From: Streptomyces althioticus
GTDB lineage: Bacteria; Actinomycetota; Actinomycetes; Streptomycetales; Streptomycetaceae
Length of the DNA stretch: 64,000 nt
Direction of reading: 5' to 3'
Assembly: GCA_014649355.1 (NCBI GenBank)
Contig: BMSW01000010.1
Coordinates: 183,321-247,320 of the forward strand
Below, piece after piece: positions 56,471 through 64,000 of this stretch. The translations under genes were made by a program, and so were the position numbers. The notes below the pieces were generated by a model. That model was not told the DNA's origin, searched no databases, and saw only the letters and a program-made list of their open reading frames with translations. Every line of letters starts with the position of its first letter. Positions within the stretch are counted from its first letter, which is position 1.

Positions 56471-57832
56471 ATGTCGTCGAATCCGGTCGCCGTGACCGTC
56501 GCCTCACTGATGCCCAGGGCGAAGGAGGAGCTCACCGAGCTGGTGGCCTTCAAGTCGGTGGCGGACTTCGACCAGTTCCCCCGTGAGGAGAGCGAGGGCG
56601 CCGCCCGCTGGATCACCGCCGCGCTCACCGCCGAGGGCTTCCAGGACGTCGCCCTGCTCGACACCCCGGACGGCACCCAGTCGGTCTACGGCTACCTGCC
56701 CGGCCCCGAGGGCGCGAAGACCGTCCTGCTGTACGCGCACTACGACGTGCAGCCGCCGCTGGACGAGGCCGGCTGGACCACGCCGCCGTTCGAGCTGACC
56801 GAGCGCGACGGCCGCTGGTACGGGCGCGGCGCCGCCGACTGCAAGGGCGGCGTCATCATGCACCTGCTCGCGCTGCGCGCCCTGAAGGCGAACGGCGGCG
56901 TGCCGGTCAACGTCAAGATCATCGTGGAGGGCTCGGAGGAGCAGGGCACGGGCGGCCTGGAGCGGTACGCCGAGGAGCACCCGGACCTGCTGACCGCCGA
57001 CACGATCGTCATCGGCGACGCGGGCAACTTCCGCGCCGGCCTCCCCACCGTCACCACCAGCCTGCGCGGCATGACGATGGTGCGGGTGCGCGTCGACACG
57101 CTCGAGGGCAACCTGCACTCCGGACAGTTCGGCGGCGCCGCGCCGGACGCGCTCGCCGCGCTGGTGCGGGTGCTGGACTCGCTGCGCGCCGAGGACGGCA
57201 GCACGACCGTGGACGGCCTGACCGGCGACAGCGCCTGGGAGGGCATCCAGTACGAGGACGAGCAGTTCCGCAAGGACGCCAAGGTGCTGGACGGCGTCGA
57301 GCTGATCGGCTCCGGCACGGTCGCCGACCGCATCTGGGCGCGCCCCGCGGTCACCGTGCTCGGCATCGACTGCCCGCCGGTGGTCGGCGCCACGCCGTCC
57401 GTGCAGGCGAGCGCGCGGGCGCTGATCAGCCTGCGGGTGCCGCCGGGCGTGGACGCGGCGCGGGCGACCGAACTGCTGCGTGCGCACATCGAGTCGCACA
57501 CGCCGTGGGGCGCGCGCGTCACCACCGAGCAGGTCGGCCAGGGCCAGGCGTTCCGCGCCGACCCGGCCAGCCCCGCGTACCAGGCCATGGCGGACGCGAT
57601 GGCGGCGGCGTACCCGGGCCAGGAGATGCAGTACGCGGGTCAGGGCGGCTCGATCCCGCTGTGCAACACGCTCGCCGCCCTCTACCCGAAGGCGGAGATC
57701 CTGCTGATCGGCCTGAGCGAGCCGGAGGCGCAGATCCACGCGGTGAACGAGAGCGTGTCGCCGGACGAGTTGGAGCGTCTGTCGGTCGCGGAAGCGCTGT
57801 TCCTGCGGAACTATGCCTCCGGCGCCAACTGA
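56471..57832 (+). CDS. M20-family dipeptidase
   Basis: 453 aa from ATG 56471, with AAGGAG nine bases upstream. The zinc-site residues are visible: LLYAHYDVQPP (His and Asp, about 88-92), WYGRGAADCKGGVIMHLLAL (bridging Asp), IIVEGSEEQGTGGLERYAEE (catalytic Glu pair), IVIGDAGN, and the final His in QIHAVNESVSP. The insert domain carries LHSGQFGGAAPDAL. It is a cytosolic zinc peptidase acting on dipeptides (PepV/CNDP type). Confidence 0.92.
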   Translation: MSSNPVAVTVASLMPRAKEELTELVAFKSVADFDQFPREESEGAARWITAALTAEGFQDVALLDTPDGTQSVYGYLPGPEGAKTVLLYAHYDVQPPLDEAGWTTPPFELTERDGRWYGRGAADCKGGVIMHLLALRALKANGGVPVNVKIIVEGSEEQGTGGLERYAEEHPDLLTADTIVIGDAGNFRAGLPTVTTSLRGMTMVRVRVDTLEGNLHSGQFGGAAPDALAALVRVLDSLRAEDGSTTVDGLTGDSAWEGIQYEDEQFRKDAKVLDGVELIGSGTVADRIWARPAVTVLGIDCPPVVGATPSVQASARALISLRVPPGVDAARATELLRAHIESHTPWGARVTTEQVGQGQAFRADPASPAYQAMADAMAAAYPGQEMQYAGQGGSIPLCNTLAALYPKAEILLIGLSEPEAQIHAVNESVSPDELERLSVAEALFLRNYASGAN

Positions 57833-57898
57833 CCGGCGCCCTCTGCCGAGAGCAGAGCCTCCGCCTCCGGGCGGGGGCCCTGCCCTACGGTCCTGGGC

Positions 57899-58624
57899 AT
57901 GGACGTCGTCGAGCTGCTTCCCCGCCTGGTGATGCTGCGCTTCCCGGTCGGCCAGGCGTACGTCTGGCGTGACGGCCCCGACGCGCTGACCCTGATCGAC
58001 GCCGGACCGGCGGGGTCGGGCGCGCGGATCGTCGAGGCCGTGACGGCCCTCGGCGCGCGCCCGGAGGCCGTCCGGCGGATCGTGGTGACCCACTTCCACG
58101 AGGACCACGCGGGCGGCGCGGCGGAGGTCGCGGCGCTCACCGGCGCGGAGGTGCTGGCCCACCGGCTCGACGCGCCCCACGTGCGCGGCGAGGCGCCGGG
58201 CCCGCCCCCGGCACTGGAGGACTGGGAACTGCCCCTGCACCGGCGCGCGCTGTCCCTGCTGCCTCCGGGCGACTACGAACACCCTCCGCACATCACGGAG
58301 TTGTCCGACGGCGACGTCCTGGACGCCGGCGGCGGCGCCCGGGTCCTGCACGTCCCCGGCCACACCCGGGGCAGCATCGCCCTTCATCTTCCCGACGAGG
58401 GCGTCCTGTTCACCGGCGACACGGTGGCGGCATCACCGACGGACGGCACGCCGATCCCGGGCGTCTTCAACCTGGACAAGCGGCAACTCACAACCTCCTG
58501 CGCCCGCTTGGCCGACCTCGACACGAAGACCGCCTGCTTCGGCCACGGCGACCCGGTCTTGAAGGACGCGGGAGGGAGGCTGCGGGCGATGGTGGACGCG
58601 GCCGACGGGGACGCCGACCGCTGA
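57899..58624 (+). CDS. Metallo-beta-lactamase-fold hydrolase
   Basis: 241 aa, ATG 57899. The zinc motif is VVTHFHEDHAGGAAEVAALT (HxHxDH, about 64-69), with further ligands in VLHVPGHTRGSIALHLPDEG, VLFTGDTVAASP and CFGHGDPVL. It is probably a glyoxalase-II-like or lactonase-like hydrolase; the substrate is unknown. A TACGGT box ends seven bases before the ATG, suggesting a leaderless mRNA. The gene follows the dipeptidase by 66 bp. Confidence 0.88.
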   Translation: MDVVELLPRLVMLRFPVGQAYVWRDGPDALTLIDAGPAGSGARIVEAVTALGARPEAVRRIVVTHFHEDHAGGAAEVAALTGAEVLAHRLDAPHVRGEAPGPPPALEDWELPLHRRALSLLPPGDYEHPPHITELSDGDVLDAGGGARVLHVPGHTRGSIALHLPDEGVLFTGDTVAASPTDGTPIPGVFNLDKRQLTTSCARLADLDTKTACFGHGDPVLKDAGGRLRAMVDAADGDADR

Positions 58625-58735
58625 GACCGCCGAGGCGCGCGGGATTGACGGGCAGGACCGCCGCGGCTACGCAGCCTTATGGGACACGCGAGCCGCCGGG
58701 GGCGTAGGGAAAGCGGCCTCGGGGCGGTCCACCCC

Positions 58736-59776
58736 TCACCCCACCGGCACTCCGCCCTCCAGGTACATCGCCCGCCCGCGTTCACGGGCCCGCAGCGCGC
58801 GACGCAGGCGTTCGTAGCGGACCGGGGGCAGCAGGTGGGCCGCCTCCGCCTCGGAGGCGAAGCGCCAGGCGCGGAGTTCGGGGCCGGGCAGCAGCATGCG
58901 GCCGGCGTCCTCGGAGTCGAGGCGGCCGCCGTCGAACAGCAGCCGGAGTCCGCCGAAGGCGGGTGGCGTGGGCGGCTCCCAGTCGACGACGAGGAGGGCC
59001 GGCACGTCGTCGAGCCGTATGCCGGTCTCCTCCGCGACCTCCCGCATGCCCGCCCGGGCGGGGGCCTCGCCGCGTTCGACGACCCCGCCGGGGAACTCCC
59101 AGCCGGCCTTGTAGGTGGGGTCGACGAGCAGCACCCGGTCCTGCTCGTCGAAGAGCAGCACCCCCGCGGCGACGGTCTCCGCCGTCGGCTCGGGCGTCTG
59201 CACGATGTCGCAGGCGGGCACCTCCCCGCTGCCGACCGCCTCGGCGATGCGGCGGGCGGTGTCGCGCGGAGTGAGACTGCCGCTGTCGACCGGATAGGCG
59301 TCGGCGGTGAGCCACGCGGCGAGCGCCGCCTTGAACGGTTCGATGTGGTCGTACGACCACTGCCGCACCCGCATCTCCCCGTCGGGGAGGTCCTCCGGGA
59401 CCTCGCGGCCGGCTATCCGTTCCCGCAGGATCGTTTCGGCCGGGGCGAGCAGGACATGACGGACCGGTATGCGCCGGGCGGCGAGGCCGCCGAAGATCTC
59501 GTCTCGGTACTCCTGGCGCAGCAGGGTCATGGGGACCACCAGGGTCCCGCCGAGCTCGGCGAGCATCGCGGCCGCGGTGTCGATCACGAGGCGTCGCCAG
59601 ATCGGGAGGTCCTGGAAGTCGCCGACCTCGGCGAGGTGCTTGGGCGGGAGCAGCCGGTCCAGTGCTCCGCCGATGACCTCGGGGTCGAAGAGCGTGCTGT
59701 TCGGGATCAGCTCGATCAGTTCGCGCGCGGTGGAGGTCTTCCCCGCACCGTACGCCCCGTTGATCCAGACGATCAC
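58736..59776 (-). CDS. TmrB-like P-loop ATPase fused to a Nudix hydrolase
   Basis: 346 aa from GTG 59776 with GAGGGGGA upstream. The N-terminal 185 residues are a P-loop kinase-like domain: MIVWINGAYGAGKTSTAREL (Walker A), FDPEVIGGALDRLLP, and ILRERIAGREVPEDLPDGEM. It resembles TmrB, a tunicamycin-binding ATPase of Bacillus. The C-terminal domain carries a complete Nudix box (GGVVERGEAPARAGMREVAE, then ETG, about 229-251), the signature of enzymes that cut nucleoside-diphosphate compounds. A single polypeptide could bind and phosphorylate, then hydrolyse, a nucleotide-like compound; this is inference. Nothing nearby suggests the substrate. Confidence 0.85.
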   Translation of the reverse strand: MIVWINGAYGAGKTSTARELIELIPNSTLFDPEVIGGALDRLLPPKHLAEVGDFQDLPIWRRLVIDTAAAMLAELGGTLVVPMTLLRQEYRDEIFGGLAARRIPVRHVLLAPAETILRERIAGREVPEDLPDGEMRVRQWSYDHIEPFKAALAAWLTADAYPVDSGSLTPRDTARRIAEAVGSGEVPACDIVQTPEPTAETVAAGVLLFDEQDRVLLVDPTYKAGWEFPGGVVERGEAPARAGMREVAEETGIRLDDVPALLVVDWEPPTPPAFGGLRLLFDGGRLDSEDAGRMLLPGPELRAWRFASEAEAAHLLPPVRYERLRRALRARERGRAMYLEGGVPVG

Positions 59777-59924
59777 GGTTCCCCCTCTTCTGTTGGCCCC
59801 CTGAGGCTTGCCCGTTCCACCCTGCCACGGAAACCAGATCGAGTTGAGAACACATGAAGGCGGCGCCGGCGCCCCGTCGTGGAGGAGGGGTGCCGGCGCC
59901 GCCTTCGACGCCGCGTGGGGCCCG

Positions 59925-60122
59925 TCAGGCGTTGCCGTCCCGGTCGATGTCCAGCTCCAAGGTGTTGTTCTCCCCGACCGTGCGGTCGAGGGAGTCGAGC
60001 GTGTTCTCGACGTCGAGCGTGCCGAGGGCGGGGGTCTCGGTGAGCGCGTGCGACGGGGTGACGGCCGCGACGACGAAACCGGTGGCGAGGGAGGCGATGG
60101 CGAGCATGCTGCGCTTCTTCAT
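59925..60122 (-). CDS. Small secreted Streptomyces protein
   Basis: 65 aa from ATG 60122. A signal peptide (MKKRSMLAIASLATGFVVAA, cleaved near PSHA) leaves a mature peptide of about 40 residues, acidic (ETPALGTLDVENTLDSLDRT, ELDIDRDGNA). No cysteines are present. Such short secreted acidic peptides are common in Streptomyces and their roles are unknown. The ribosome binding site is weak. Confidence 0.7.
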   Translation of the reverse strand: MKKRSMLAIASLATGFVVAAVTPSHALTETPALGTLDVENTLDSLDRTVGENNTLELDIDRDGNA

Positions 60123-60314
60123 GCCCGGCTCAACTGTGGAACGGGCCGTTCGGTCACGGCTCGCTTCCCCGAGCGCCCGGACCTGTCTCCGGCCGGGCTC
60201 GGGGGCTCGGACGCGTCGGTGCTCGCGCCCGGACACCGCCCTGCGCACGGCCCGAGCCAGCCCCCGGCCGGACTCGACCCGGTGGCGCTCCAGCCACGCC
60301 CGGAACCACCCCGG

Positions 60315-60477
60315 CCCGGGCCGGCCGGACCCGTCTCCGACCCGCCTCGGTCAATCCCGGCCGGGGCCGCCTCCGACCCGCCCCTGTCAATCCCGGCCGG
60401 GGCCGCCTCCGACCCGCCCCTGTCAATCCCGGCCGGCGCCTCCTCCGACCCGCCCGGGTCGATCCCGGCCGCGCCCC
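60315..60477. repeat. 36-bp minisatellite downstream of the ROK kinase gene
   Basis: The sequence TC(A/G)ATCCCGG recurs at 60351, 60387, 60423 and 60459, exactly 36 bp apart, with a partial copy before the first. On the minus strand it follows directly after the TGA of the ROK gene. The 355 bases from 60123 to 60477 hold no gene; the part from 60123 to 60314 shows nothing recognisable. Confidence 0.85.
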
Positions 60478-61440
60478 TCACACCCCGGCAACCGCCGCGT
60501 CCGCCGCGTCCGTCCGCCCCATCAGCGCCGCCGCTGCCGCGCCCACGAGACCCGCGTCCGTGCCGGTCTGGGCCGGGACGACCGTGAGGCGCCGGACGAA
60601 GGACAGCGTGGCGAACTCGGTCAGCGCCTTCCGCAGCGGGGCGAACAGCACCTCGCCCGCCTTGCCCACGCCTCCGCCGATCACCGCGATGTCGATCTCG
60701 ACGAGGGTCGCCGTCGCCGCGATGCCGGCGGCGAGGGCGCGGGCCGCCCGCTCGAAGGAGGCCACGGCGACCGGGTCGCCGGCGCGGGCGGCGGCGGCCA
60801 CCGCGGCGGCGGAGGTGTCGCCGTCCGGGCCGGGCCGCCAGCCGTTCTCCAGCGCGCGCCGCGCGATGTGGGGACCGCTCGCGATCCTCTCCACGCAGCC
60901 GCGCGCCCCGCACGGGCACGGGTCGCCGTCGAGGTCCACGCTGATGTGGCCGATGTGTCCCGCGTTGCCGGTGGGTCCCGGGTGCAGCCGCCCGCCGAGC
61001 ACCAGGCCGCCACCGACCCCCGTGGAGACGACCATGCACAGCGCGTTGTCGTGGCCGCGGGCGGCGCCCTGCCAGTGTTCGGCGGCCGTGATGGCCACCC
61101 CGTCGCCGATCAGCTCGACGGGCAGCCCGCCGACCGCGTCCCGCACCTGCGCGACCAGCGGATAGTCGCGCCACCCGGGCACGTTGACCGGGCTCACCGT
61201 GCCGGCGGAGGCGTCGACGGGTCCCGCGCTGCCGATGCCGACCGCGCTCGCGCGCTCCCAGAGGGGGGACGCGGCGAGGTCGCCGATCACCGCCCCGACG
61301 GCCGCCATGACGGTGTCGCCGTCCTCCTGCGCCGGGGTCGGCCGCTGGGCGCGGGCCAGGATCCGGCCCTCACGGTCCACCAGCGCGCCGGCGATCTTGG
61401 TGCCGCCGATGTCGAGCGCAGCCACGAGGTCGGTGTGCAT
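60478..61440 (-). CDS. ROK-family sugar kinase (glucokinase-like)
   Basis: 320 aa, ATG 61440 with GGGGAG upstream. The ATP site is VAALDIGGTKIAGALVDREG, with SAVGIGSAGPVDA, the sugar-binding GLPVELIGDGVAITAAEHWQ, VVSTGVGGGLVLGGRLHPG, GNAGHIGHISVDLDG (catalytic and sugar His), the zinc motif CPCGARGCVE (about 178) and VIGGGVGKAGEVL. No HTH is present, so it is a kinase rather than a regulator. It is probably a glucokinase or N-acyl-hexosamine kinase. It is divergent from a LacI regulator with one palindromic operator between them. Confidence 0.9.
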   Translation of the reverse strand: MHTDLVAALDIGGTKIAGALVDREGRILARAQRPTPAQEDGDTVMAAVGAVIGDLAASPLWERASAVGIGSAGPVDASAGTVSPVNVPGWRDYPLVAQVRDAVGGLPVELIGDGVAITAAEHWQGAARGHDNALCMVVSTGVGGGLVLGGRLHPGPTGNAGHIGHISVDLDGDPCPCGARGCVERIASGPHIARRALENGWRPGPDGDTSAAAVAAAARAGDPVAVASFERAARALAAGIAATATLVEIDIAVIGGGVGKAGEVLFAPLRKALTEFATLSFVRRLTVVPAQTGTDAGLVGAAAAALMGRTDAADAAVAGV

Positions 61441-61597
61441 CAGAGTCGGATCTCCCCGTCAACCATCGGAAACCATCAGAGAACACGCTGAGAACGGCCA
61501 TGCGCGACCAGGAGGCAACACATGGAACACGGGCAACGGCCCGGTCGAGCGGTGAGGTGCGGGCCGGAGTGTGCGTCGGACAGTGTCCCCCGAGCCT

Positions 61598-61609
61598 GAC
61601 AACGTTGTC
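61598..61609. promoter_or_regulatory. LacI-type operator between the ROK kinase and LacI genes
   Basis: GACAACGTTGTC is a perfect 12-bp palindrome of the form bound by many LacI-family repressors. It lies 84-158 bp from the two divergent start codons, suggesting control of both. Confidence 0.6.
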
Positions 61610-61692
61610 CAGGCTCTATGCTCGACGCCACATCCTCATACAAGCCCATGGACTCACGCATCCCCGTGGCCGACAGGACAGGACACCGCATC

Positions 61693-62742
61693 GTGCCGGA
61701 GACGACCCGCCGCACCGACCGCTTCCCAGGGACCCGATACGGCAACCGTCCGACGATGAAGGACGTGGCCGCGCGGGCCGGGGTAGGCCTGAAGACGGTC
61801 TCGCGTGTGGTGAACGGCGAGCCGGGCGTGACGCCGGAGACCGAGCGGCGGGTGCAGGAGGCGATCGAGGCGCTCGGCTTCCGCCGCAACGACAGCGCGC
61901 GGGTGCTGCGCAAAGGGCGGACCGCCAGCATCGGCCTGGTCCTGGAGGACCTCGCTGACCCGTTCTACGGCCCGCTGAGCCGGGCCGTGGAGGAGGTGGC
62001 CCGCGCCCACGGCGCGCTGCTGATCAACGGGTCGAGCGCGGAGGACGCCGACCGTGAGCAGGAGTTGGTGCTGGCGCTGTGCGCCCGCCGGGTGGACGGC
62101 CTGGTGGTGATCCCGGCCGGCGACGACCACCGCTACCTTGAGCCGGAGATCAAGGCCGGCGTCGCCACGGTGTTCGTCGACCGTCCGGCGGGGCACATCG
62201 ACGCGGACGTGGTGGTGTCGGACAACTTCGGGGGCGCGCGCGACGGCGTGCGCCATCTGATCGCGCACGGGCACCGCAGGATCGGCTTCATCGGCGACAT
62301 GCCCCGCATCCACACGGCGGCCGAGCGGCTGCGGGGCTACCGCACCGCCATGGAGGACGCGGGGATACCGGTGGCGGACGCGTGGATGTCGCTGGGCGTC
62401 ACGGACCCCGAGCGGGTGCGCCGGGCGGCGCGGGAGATGCTCTCCGGACCTGAGCCGGTCACCGCCATCTTCACGGGCAACAACCGGGTGACGGTCACGG
62501 TGATCCGGGTGCTGGCCGAGCACGCCCGCCCGGTCGCCCTCGTCGGTTTCGACGACATCGAGCTGGCCGATCTGCTGCAGCCCGGCGTCACGGTCGTCGC
62601 GCAGGACGCCGCCGCCCTCGGCCGGACCGCCGCCGAGCGGCTGTTCCGCCAGCTCGACGGCACGCTGATCGCCCCGGAGCGCATCGAGCTGCCGACCCGT
62701 CTGATCACCCGCGGCTCGGGCGAGCTGCCCCCGGCGGACTGA
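61693..62742 (+). CDS. LacI-family transcriptional regulator
   Basis: 349 aa from GTG 61693; in-frame starts at 61618 and 61648 would lengthen it. The HTH and hinge are TMKDVAARAGVGLKTVSRVV and NGEPGVTPETERRVQEAIEA, with LGFRRNDSARVL. The periplasmic-binding-like domain has IGLVLEDLADPFYGPLSRAV, VDGLVVIPAGDDHRYLEPEI, AHGHRRIGFIGDMPRIHTAA, ERLRGYRTAMEDAGI and ALVGFDDIELADLLQPGVTV. It probably represses itself and the divergent ROK kinase until a sugar binds. Confidence 0.9.
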   Translation: MPETTRRTDRFPGTRYGNRPTMKDVAARAGVGLKTVSRVVNGEPGVTPETERRVQEAIEALGFRRNDSARVLRKGRTASIGLVLEDLADPFYGPLSRAVEEVARAHGALLINGSSAEDADREQELVLALCARRVDGLVVIPAGDDHRYLEPEIKAGVATVFVDRPAGHIDADVVVSDNFGGARDGVRHLIAHGHRRIGFIGDMPRIHTAAERLRGYRTAMEDAGIPVADAWMSLGVTDPERVRRAAREMLSGPEPVTAIFTGNNRVTVTVIRVLAEHARPVALVGFDDIELADLLQPGVTVVAQDAAALGRTAAERLFRQLDGTLIAPERIELPTRLITRGSGELPPAD

Positions 62743-62752
62743 GGCGGGATCG

Positions 62753-63546
62753 GTGCCGACGGAGGACCGTACGCTGGCGGCGCTGGGGCTTGACGTGGTG
62801 CCGCGCGAGCATCCGCTGGAGTATCCGGGCGCCTGGCCGCGCGAGTCGGGGCTGCTCGACGGGGACCGGATGCTGCCGCTGGACCGGTGGGCGTTCGAGG
62901 ACCGGGTGCCGGTGATCTCGATCGGCTCCAACGCCTGCCCCGGGCAACTGCGCCACAAGCTGACCGGCGCGGGGATCACCACACCGCTGCCCATGGTGCG
63001 GGCCCGGGTGACGGGCGTCGGCATCGGCGTCTCGGCCCACGTGAGCCTCATGGGCTACGTCTCCAACTCCCCCGTGGCGACGCCGGGGCGGGTGAGCGAG
63101 CTGTTCGTGCTCTGGCTGGACGCCCGGCAGCTCACGGTGATCGACGCGAGCGAAGGCGTTCCGCTGCCCCACGGCAACTTCCGCCGCGCGTGGCTGCCGG
63201 CGCCGGACGCGCGGGTCGAACTGCCCGACGGCAGCACGCTCCCCGGCGCGTACGCCTACGTCAACCGACGAGGCGTCCTCCACGACGGCGCCGGCGCCCC
63301 CCGCACCCACCCCGGTCAACGCCCCCTGCTGACCAACCTCCTGGCGACTCTCCCCCGCCTGCGGGACCTGTTCGGCACCACGCCGGAGGAGTTCGCCGCC
63401 GCGCCCGCGCGGACCGCGAACTCTGCGAGAAGGGGTCCCGGCTGTTCGCCGAGGAGGGGCTGGTGACGACCGGCGGGCTGGAGCGGTACGTGACGCCTCC
63501 CGGCGGCGCGGAACAGGGCGCCCCGTCGGACCTGCCCCGGACTTAG
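62753..63546 (+). pseudogene. Conserved Streptomyces protein gene with a single-base frameshift
   Basis: From GTG 62753 (GAGGCGGG upstream) the frame encodes a coherent protein: PVISIGSNACPGQLRHKLTG, HVSLMGYVSNSPVATPGRVS and FGTTPEEFAA. At about 63400 the sense continues one frame over as RARADRELCEKGSRLFAEEG, LVTTGGLERY, ending at 63546. Inserting one C in the GC-rich run at 63396-63402 restores one open frame of about 264 residues. As read, the protein ends at 63466 with an unrelated tail. The cause is either a real mutation or a sequencing error. The function is unknown. Confidence 0.6.
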
Positions 63547-63807
63547 CGCACCCGTGCCATCCAGGGCCCCTGGCCTCTCGGGGCGCGCCCGGCCCCAGGA
63601 GGCGGCGGGCGACCTGACGCCACACAGCGCCCCGGGTGGTGACGCACACGAGCCCATCGACGGCCCTCAGGAAGGGCGCCCTGTCGCTCTCGCGGCGCGT
63701 GCTGCCCCCGGACGACAGCCGAGCCCGTTGAGCGCGGCCGCCCGCGACCCGGTCGGCAAGGTGAGGCGGCGCGAGCGATGGCTGCTCAGTCATCGGAACC
63801 CTCTCGT
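63547..63807. other. No intact gene; possible decayed sequence
   Basis: 261 bases between the frameshifted gene and the hydrolase remnant. On the minus strand a frame beginning near 63793 reads TEQPSLAPPHLADRVAGG and later LRAVDGLVCVTTRGAVWRQV, faintly like the end of a small regulator. I cannot assign it. Confidence 0.3.
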
Positions 63808-64000
63808 CTACGCCTGCTTCCGCAGCGGCCGCAGGAATCCAGGGCCGGGAAGTGCCCGCCGGAAGCGGCGTCGCACCAGTGCCGCAGATTGGTGAAGCGG
63901 CTTTCCAGCCACGGCCGGGGCATCCGGGCTGGCAGGGCCAGGTGACGTTCGAGCCGAGCTGTACGGTGCGGGACGTCCTGGTGTGGAGCCAGGAGGGCGC
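63808..64000 (-). pseudogene. Epoxide hydrolase-like alpha/beta hydrolase remnant, cut by window edge
   Basis: On the minus strand the frame entering from the right edge reads RPWLESRFTNLRHWCDAASG, then GHFPAL, the catalytic-His segment near the C terminus of epoxide-hydrolase-type enzymes (xxGGHFxAxE). The expected acidic helix after it is missing. One frame over, FLRPLRKQA and a TAG (63808-63810) follow, the usual end. A deletion of roughly 40 bp with a frameshift explains this. The upstream part lies outside the window. Confidence 0.4.

Noticed and set aside
63554..63895. A 113-aa plus-strand protein near the right edge
   Set aside because: Composition is Arg/Pro/Ala-rich with no ribosome binding site, and its 3' part is antisense to an epoxide-hydrolase-like remnant.

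Overview
The window is high-GC actinobacterial DNA. Codon use (GTG starts, G/C third positions), F420- and mycothiol-type enzymes, SHOCT, TerD and LAL proteins, and several Streptomyces-type conserved hypotheticals all point to Streptomyces. I see no rRNA, tRNA, CRISPR array, insertion sequence, phage or secondary-metabolite cluster. It reads as chromosomal housekeeping and accessory sequence with several decayed genes and minisatellites.

Layout. 1-16 kb: end of an O-antigen-ligase-like membrane protein, a small membrane protein, a glutamate-racemase-family enzyme, an HpnB-like glycosyltransferase, a two-domain TerD protein, a MOSC protein, a beta-helix/AAA+ fusion, a large membrane-embedded alpha/beta hydrolase, a DeoR regulator, an SRPBCC protein convergent with a Cds1-like PLP enzyme, and a HATPase-type anti-sigma-like protein. 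16-25 kb: a leftward run (peptidoglycan amidase, SHOCT protein, F420/PPOX enzyme, HIBADH-family dehydrogenase, ROK regulator) facing an RlmG-type rRNA methyltransferase and a GH15 glucosidase. 25-28.4 kb: a divergent copper pair (secreted His-rich protein and CopA ATPase), each promoter carrying its own CsoR-like palindrome.

28.4-38.7 kb: PAP2 phosphatase, two gene remnants, a giant LAL/LuxR regulator, an XRE-regulator/SDR pair, LtrA with a small coupled membrane protein, an aldehyde dehydrogenase, another gene remnant, and an APH-like kinase. 39-45.6 kb: a coupled PmoA/Gfo-Idh pair with a collagen-like insertion, then a citrate-type response regulator divergent from a TctCBA tripartite tricarboxylate transporter and closed by a strong bidirectional hairpin. 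45.7-52.4 kb: class F sortase with its wall-type partner, MFS permease, SDR, a frameshifted maleylpyruvate-isomerase-family gene, a DUF6332-like protein, and a NarL-type two-component system.

52.4-64 kb: a 1.2-kb gene-free minisatellite containing five exact-length 102-bp repeats, a TetR/F420-nitroreductase divergent pair with twin operators, geranylgeranyl-reductase-family flavoprotein, M20 dipeptidase, MBL hydrolase, TmrB-like/Nudix fusion, a small secreted protein, a 36-bp minisatellite, a ROK sugar kinase divergent from a LacI regulator, a gene with a single-base frameshift, and an epoxide-hydrolase-like remnant at the right edge.

The most unusual things are the 102-bp array and the tandem duplications that start at gene 3' ends, the paired CsoR promoters, the domain fusions (beta-helix/AAA+, TmrB/Nudix, interrupted membrane hydrolase), the collagen-like insertion in an oxidoreductase, and the number of genes that keep both ends but have lost internal sequence. 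All functional calls come from reading motifs; no database search was run.
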